NCBI RefSeq assembly: GCF_001499855.1
Contig: NZ_LQIK01000001.1
Location: 186,001 to 250,000 of the forward strand
Reading direction: 5' to 3'
DNA from: Mycobacterium sp. GA-0227b
GTDB taxonomy: Bacteria > Actinomycetota > Actinomycetes > Mycobacteriales > Mycobacteriaceae
Length of the DNA: 64,000 nt
Shown piece by piece: positions 61,372 through 64,000 of the stretch (position 1 is the first letter of the stretch; the number at the start of each line of letters is the position of its first letter). The position numbers were made by a program, and so were the translations under genes. The notes under the pieces were generated by a model. The model did not search any database. It was not told the DNA's origin and saw nothing but the letters and a program-made list of their open reading frames with translations.

Positions 61372-62223
61372 ATGCTGGACGGGCGCGACTTCGCCCTCGA
61401 CGGTGCCCCGGCTGGTGACGGCGTCAGCCGCTTCGCCCGTGAGCTTCCCGAGCGCTGGTGCTTCGACGGCCGCGCGTTCGGCGGCTACACCTCGGCGCTC
61501 GCGCTGGCCGCGATGTTCGCGCACAGCGGGCGCCCGGCGGCGGCGTCGCTGTCGGTGACCTTCGTCGACGGCGGCGCACCGGGCCCGCTCGAGATCGACG
61601 TGCGCAGCATCCGCGGCGGTCGTACGGCCGCGGCCGTCGAAGCGACCGTACGCCAGCGCGGCCGCACGATTCTGATCGCGAACAGCTGGTTCGCCGACGG
61701 CTGGCTCGGACCGCCGTCGGTGGATGCGCCCATCCCGTTCGAGCGCTACGGCACCGCGGCATCACCGCTACCGGATCCATCGGCGGGGTCGTCGCTGGAC
61801 TGGATCGGCGAGGAGTACCCGTCGCTGCGGTTCGCCCAGCGCCGCGGCGTGGACTACCCGGCGAGCCTGGCCCACTTCGCGGATCGTCGGCCGGAGGTGG
61901 CGTTGTGGGTCAGCACAGATGGCGGGGCCCCCGGCGATCTCAGCGACCCTCTCGAGCATCCGCAGATCGCCGACGTGCTGCACGCCGACGCCCACCTCTT
62001 CGACGCGCCGGGCAAGGTCTGCGGCTTCGTCGACGCGTGGCTGCTGAGCCTGGACCTCAGCGTGGTGTGGCAGCCCGGGGCGCACCTGGTGCCGTCGACC
62101 GCGTGGCGGCTGCTGGAGTCGCGCGGTTCGGTCGCCAACGGAGGCGTCTCGGCGTACGGCTCGCTGCGCGGCTCCGACGGGTCGCTGCTGGCCGTGCTGA
62201 CCTCGCAGGGCCTCATCCGCTGA
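61372..62223 (+). CDS. Acyl-CoA thioesterase-like double hot-dog protein
   Basis: A 283-residue protein of the TesB-like/4HBT_3 thioesterase group. WCFDGRAFGGYTSALALAAM near residue 28 (key part FGGYTSA) and a second hot-dog half with GKVCGFVDAWLLSLDLSV and PSTAWRLLESRGSVANGG. AGGAGAAC precedes the ATG. Divergent from the Rv0049-like gene. Confidence 0.85.
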   Translation: MLDGRDFALDGAPAGDGVSRFARELPERWCFDGRAFGGYTSALALAAMFAHSGRPAAASLSVTFVDGGAPGPLEIDVRSIRGGRTAAAVEATVRQRGRTILIANSWFADGWLGPPSVDAPIPFERYGTAASPLPDPSAGSSLDWIGEEYPSLRFAQRRGVDYPASLAHFADRRPEVALWVSTDGGAPGDLSDPLEHPQIADVLHADAHLFDAPGKVCGFVDAWLLSLDLSVVWQPGAHLVPSTAWRLLESRGSVANGGVSAYGSLRGSDGSLLAVLTSQGLIR

Positions 62224-62237
62224 AGGTCGGCTGATCT

Positions 62238-63119
62238 TTGCTTCTACGATCATCGACGTGGCAGCGAGCTGGTCTGGCCGACAGACACCGGGAACGCGCG
62301 AAAGACAGCGACCGCAACGACACCTGCCAGATCCTCGACAGCGCGCTGAGCGAGGGCCAGCTGTCGATGACCGAGCACGGCGAGCGGGTCAAGGCCGCGA
62401 CCACCGCGATGACGCTCGGCGAACTACAGGCGCTGGTGGCCGACCTTCAGACCGGGAATGCGCCGGTGCAACTTCCGACGCTGAAGAAGCCGCGGGCGGT
62501 ATCGATCGGCGGCGGCTGGGGTTTGCGTCTTGCGGTGGCCGGTGTGTTGGTGGTGCTCGGCATCGCGATCGGCTGGGGTCTGTACGGCAACACTCCGTCA
62601 CCGCTGAACTTCACGTCCGACCCGGGCGCCAAGTCCGACGGCATCGCCCCGGTGGTGCTCACCCCGCCCAAGCAGTTGCACTCGCTCGGCGGGCTGACGG
62701 GTCTTCTGGAGCAGATGAAACAGCGTTTCGGCGACACCAACGGCTACCGCCTCGTCGTTTATCCGGACTACGCGTCGCTGACCCGGCCGGACCCGAACGA
62801 GGACCGTCGCGAGCTCATCTACAGCTACCGCGGCGGCTGGGACGATCCGACGTCGAGCTCGAAGACCAGCGACGCCGTCGAGGTCGATCTGAGCAAGTTC
62901 GACGCCAAGGCCGTCGTCGGCGTCTTGCGGGGCGCCCCCGAGACAGTGGGTATCAAGCCCGAGGACGTCGACAGCACCTACTTGAGCATCGATTCGGCCG
63001 ACGACCCGACCACACCGGGCGCGCTGTCGATCGACGTCTACGTCTCCAGCGACTTCGGCAGCGGCTATATCGAGTTGGCCGGCGACGGCACGGTCAAGCA
63101 GGTCCACTACCCCGGCTGA
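62238..63119 (+). CDS. DUF1707 membrane protein (Rv0048c-like)
   Basis: About 293 residues. The DUF1707 domain (LADRHRERAKDSDRND, then LDSALSEGQLSMTEHGER) is at residues 13-70, one membrane helix (LAVAGVLVVLGIAIGWGLY) near 98, and an extracytoplasmic domain follows. The TTG at 62238 is the first in-frame start but lacks a strong ribosome site, so the true start is uncertain. Confidence 0.82.
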   Translation: MLLRSSTWQRAGLADRHRERAKDSDRNDTCQILDSALSEGQLSMTEHGERVKAATTAMTLGELQALVADLQTGNAPVQLPTLKKPRAVSIGGGWGLRLAVAGVLVVLGIAIGWGLYGNTPSPLNFTSDPGAKSDGIAPVVLTPPKQLHSLGGLTGLLEQMKQRFGDTNGYRLVVYPDYASLTRPDPNEDRRELIYSYRGGWDDPTSSSKTSDAVEVDLSKFDAKAVVGVLRGAPETVGIKPEDVDSTYLSIDSADDPTTPGALSIDVYVSSDFGSGYIELAGDGTVKQVHYPG

Positions 63120-63153
63120 CGCCCGACCGTTCGCGCGAAGGTAACCCGATGTT

Positions 63154-63174
63154 CGCGCCGAATATATCGGCGCG
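63154..63174. promoter_or_regulatory. PadR operator
   Basis: CGCGCCGA-ATATA-TCGGCGCG, a perfect 8-5-8 palindrome about 70 nt before the PadR gene, with the AT-rich spacer in a GC-rich setting. Autoregulation by the PadR protein is inferred. Confidence 0.65.
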
Positions 63175-63241
63175 ATACTATGGTGCGAGGTGTCGAACCG
63201 CCGTAACGGACGAGCTGCGATTTCTTAAGGGGGTGTCCTCG

Positions 63242-63796
63242 GTGCTGGAATTGGCCATCCTGGGACTCCTGCTGGAATCGCCGATGCACGGCTACGAACT
63301 CCGCAAGAGGCTGACCGGGTTGCTCGGCGCCTTTCGCGCGTTTTCGTACGGCTCGCTGTACCCGGCGCTGCGGCGGATGCAGACCGACGGGCTCATCGTC
63401 GAGGATGCGGCGCCGGACGGCACCCCGAAGATGCGCCGGGCGCGGCGCGTCTACCAGCTCACCGACAAGGGCAAGCAGCGCTTCGCCGAGCTGGTGGCCG
63501 ACACCGGCCCACAGAACTTCTCCGACGACGGTTTCGGCGTCCATCTCGCCTTCTTCAACCGCACCCCGGCCGAGGCCCGGATGCGGATCCTGGAGGGGCG
63601 TCGTCGTCAGGTAGAGGAACGCCGTGAGGGTCTGCGTGAAGCCGTCGCGCGGGCTAGCAGCTCAATCGACCGGTACACCCGACAGCTCCATCAGCTCGGG
63701 TTGGAGTCCAGCGAGCGCGAAGTGAAATGGCTCAACGAGCTGATAGCGGCGGAACGTCTGAGCCAGGGGCGCTCGGACAACGCAGTGCAGCCCTAG
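63242..63796 (+). CDS. PadR family transcriptional regulator (Rv0047c-like)
   Basis: A 184-residue regulator with winged-helix domain [19 protein letters not shown] and [19 protein letters not shown], and a C-terminal Vir-like dimerisation helix region ([17 protein letters not shown]). GTG at 63242 has AAGGGG 8 nt upstream; a GTG three codons earlier is possible. It precedes ino1 in the same direction, as in other mycobacteria, and may regulate it. Confidence 0.93.
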   Translation: MLELAILGLLLESPMHGYELRKRLTGLLGAFRAFSYGSLYPALRRMQTDGLIVEDAAPDGTPKMRRARRVYQLTDKGKQRFAELVADTGPQNFSDDGFGVHLAFFNRTPAEARMRILEGRRRQVEERREGLREAVARASSSIDRYTRQLHQLGLESSEREVKWLNELIAAERLSQGRSDNAVQP

Positions 63797-63843
63797 GCAA
63801 AACCGAACCAAGTACGACAGGGATTACGAAGGGAAGAGGCGTC

Positions 63844-64000
63844 ATGGCATCAAACGGAGAGGTGCGGGTCGCGATTGTCGGCGTGGGCAACTGCGCGTCG
63901 TCGCTCGTACAGGGCGTGCAGTACTACCAGGACGCCGATGAGACGGCCACTGTGCCCGGTCTGATGCACGTGCGTCTCGGCCCGTACCACGTGCGCGACG
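63844..64000 (+). CDS. ino1: Inositol-3-phosphate synthase (partial, runs off right edge)
   Basis: The first 52 residues (start [20 protein letters not shown]) carry the NAD-binding motif and QGVQYY as in mycobacterial Ino1, which makes inositol phosphate for phosphatidylinositol and mycothiol. GAAGGGAAGAGG precedes the ATG. The remainder is outside the window. Confidence 0.95.
   Translation, partial: MASNGEVRVAIVGVGNCASSLVQGVQYYQDADETATVPGLMHVRLGPYHVRD

Noticed and set aside
1..64000. tRNA, rRNA or CRISPR features
   Set aside because: No cloverleaf-like, rRNA-like or regularly spaced repeat arrays were noticed on reading both strands.

Overview
The window is high-GC actinobacterial DNA, almost certainly from a fast-growing, environmental-type Mycobacterium (Mycolicibacterium). 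The right end (about 52.4-64.0 kb) has the conserved mycobacterial order dnaB, rplI, rpsR, ssb, rpsF, an Rv0051-like membrane glycosyltransferase, ponA1, an Rv0049-like gene, an Rv0048c-like gene, an Rv0047c-like PadR regulator and ino1. dnaB carries a mini-intein with the features of a class 3 intein.

Everything left of dnaB is accessory and mostly catabolic. Region 1 (1-14.8 kb) holds fatty-acid and alcohol oxidation genes on the minus strand (acyl-CoA synthetase, acyl-CoA dehydrogenase, alcohol and aldehyde dehydrogenases) and a divergent plus-strand operon (amine oxidase, PhyH-type dioxygenase, RidA, Baeyer-Villiger monooxygenase, esterase-like hydrolase, PHA-synthase-like protein, second hydrolase). 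A TetR gene sits between them. A 20-base operator-like sequence (TAAACTCGA-N3-CGA-N-TCGA) occurs at three promoters here, two of which are textbook TTGACA-N17-TAAACT promoters. The genes fit a single route: amine to imine to ketone to ester to alcohol and acid to acyl-CoA.

Region 2 (14.9-25.5 kb) is a patchwork: a class III adenylate cyclase, a second amine oxidase with its own TetR and two matching operators, a rifampicin ADP-ribosyltransferase (arr), a TetR with a membrane protein and a MOSC protein, a hydrolase, and a ParDE toxin-antitoxin pair with a perfect operator.

Region 3 (25.5-34.4 kb) is a divergent meta-cleavage cluster of the 3-(hydroxyphenyl)propionate type: MhpA-like hydroxylase, hydrolase and extradiol dioxygenase with an amidohydrolase on one side; TetR, hydratase, acetaldehyde dehydrogenase and aldolase on the other. 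It ends in a broken MFS transporter and a paralogous TetR that shares the operator. Region 4 (34.5-38.1 kb) has EthD-type proteins, an SDR, another TetR and a truncated hydrolase.

Region 5 (38,339-52,387) looks like a decayed Tn7-like transposon. It has matching inverted tips (TGTAGGTTCTC), an apparent 5-bp target duplication (GCCGC), a TnsA-like gene fragment fused to the tail of a TniQ/LysR-type gene at its right end, and transposase-site-like repeats. The right tip lies 7 bp past the dnaB stop codon. Its cargo is a tightly overlapping operon: a 51-aa membrane microprotein, acyl-CoA synthetase, SDR, aldehyde dehydrogenase, WS/DGAT acyltransferase, ferredoxin reductase, Rieske oxygenase, P450, DUF5995 protein and PlsB-like acyltransferase, with a PucR-type regulator facing away.

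The most novel observations are the apparent Tn7-like element docked behind dnaB, a membrane-microprotein family found directly upstream of both acyl-CoA synthetases, and the three-promoter TetR regulon.
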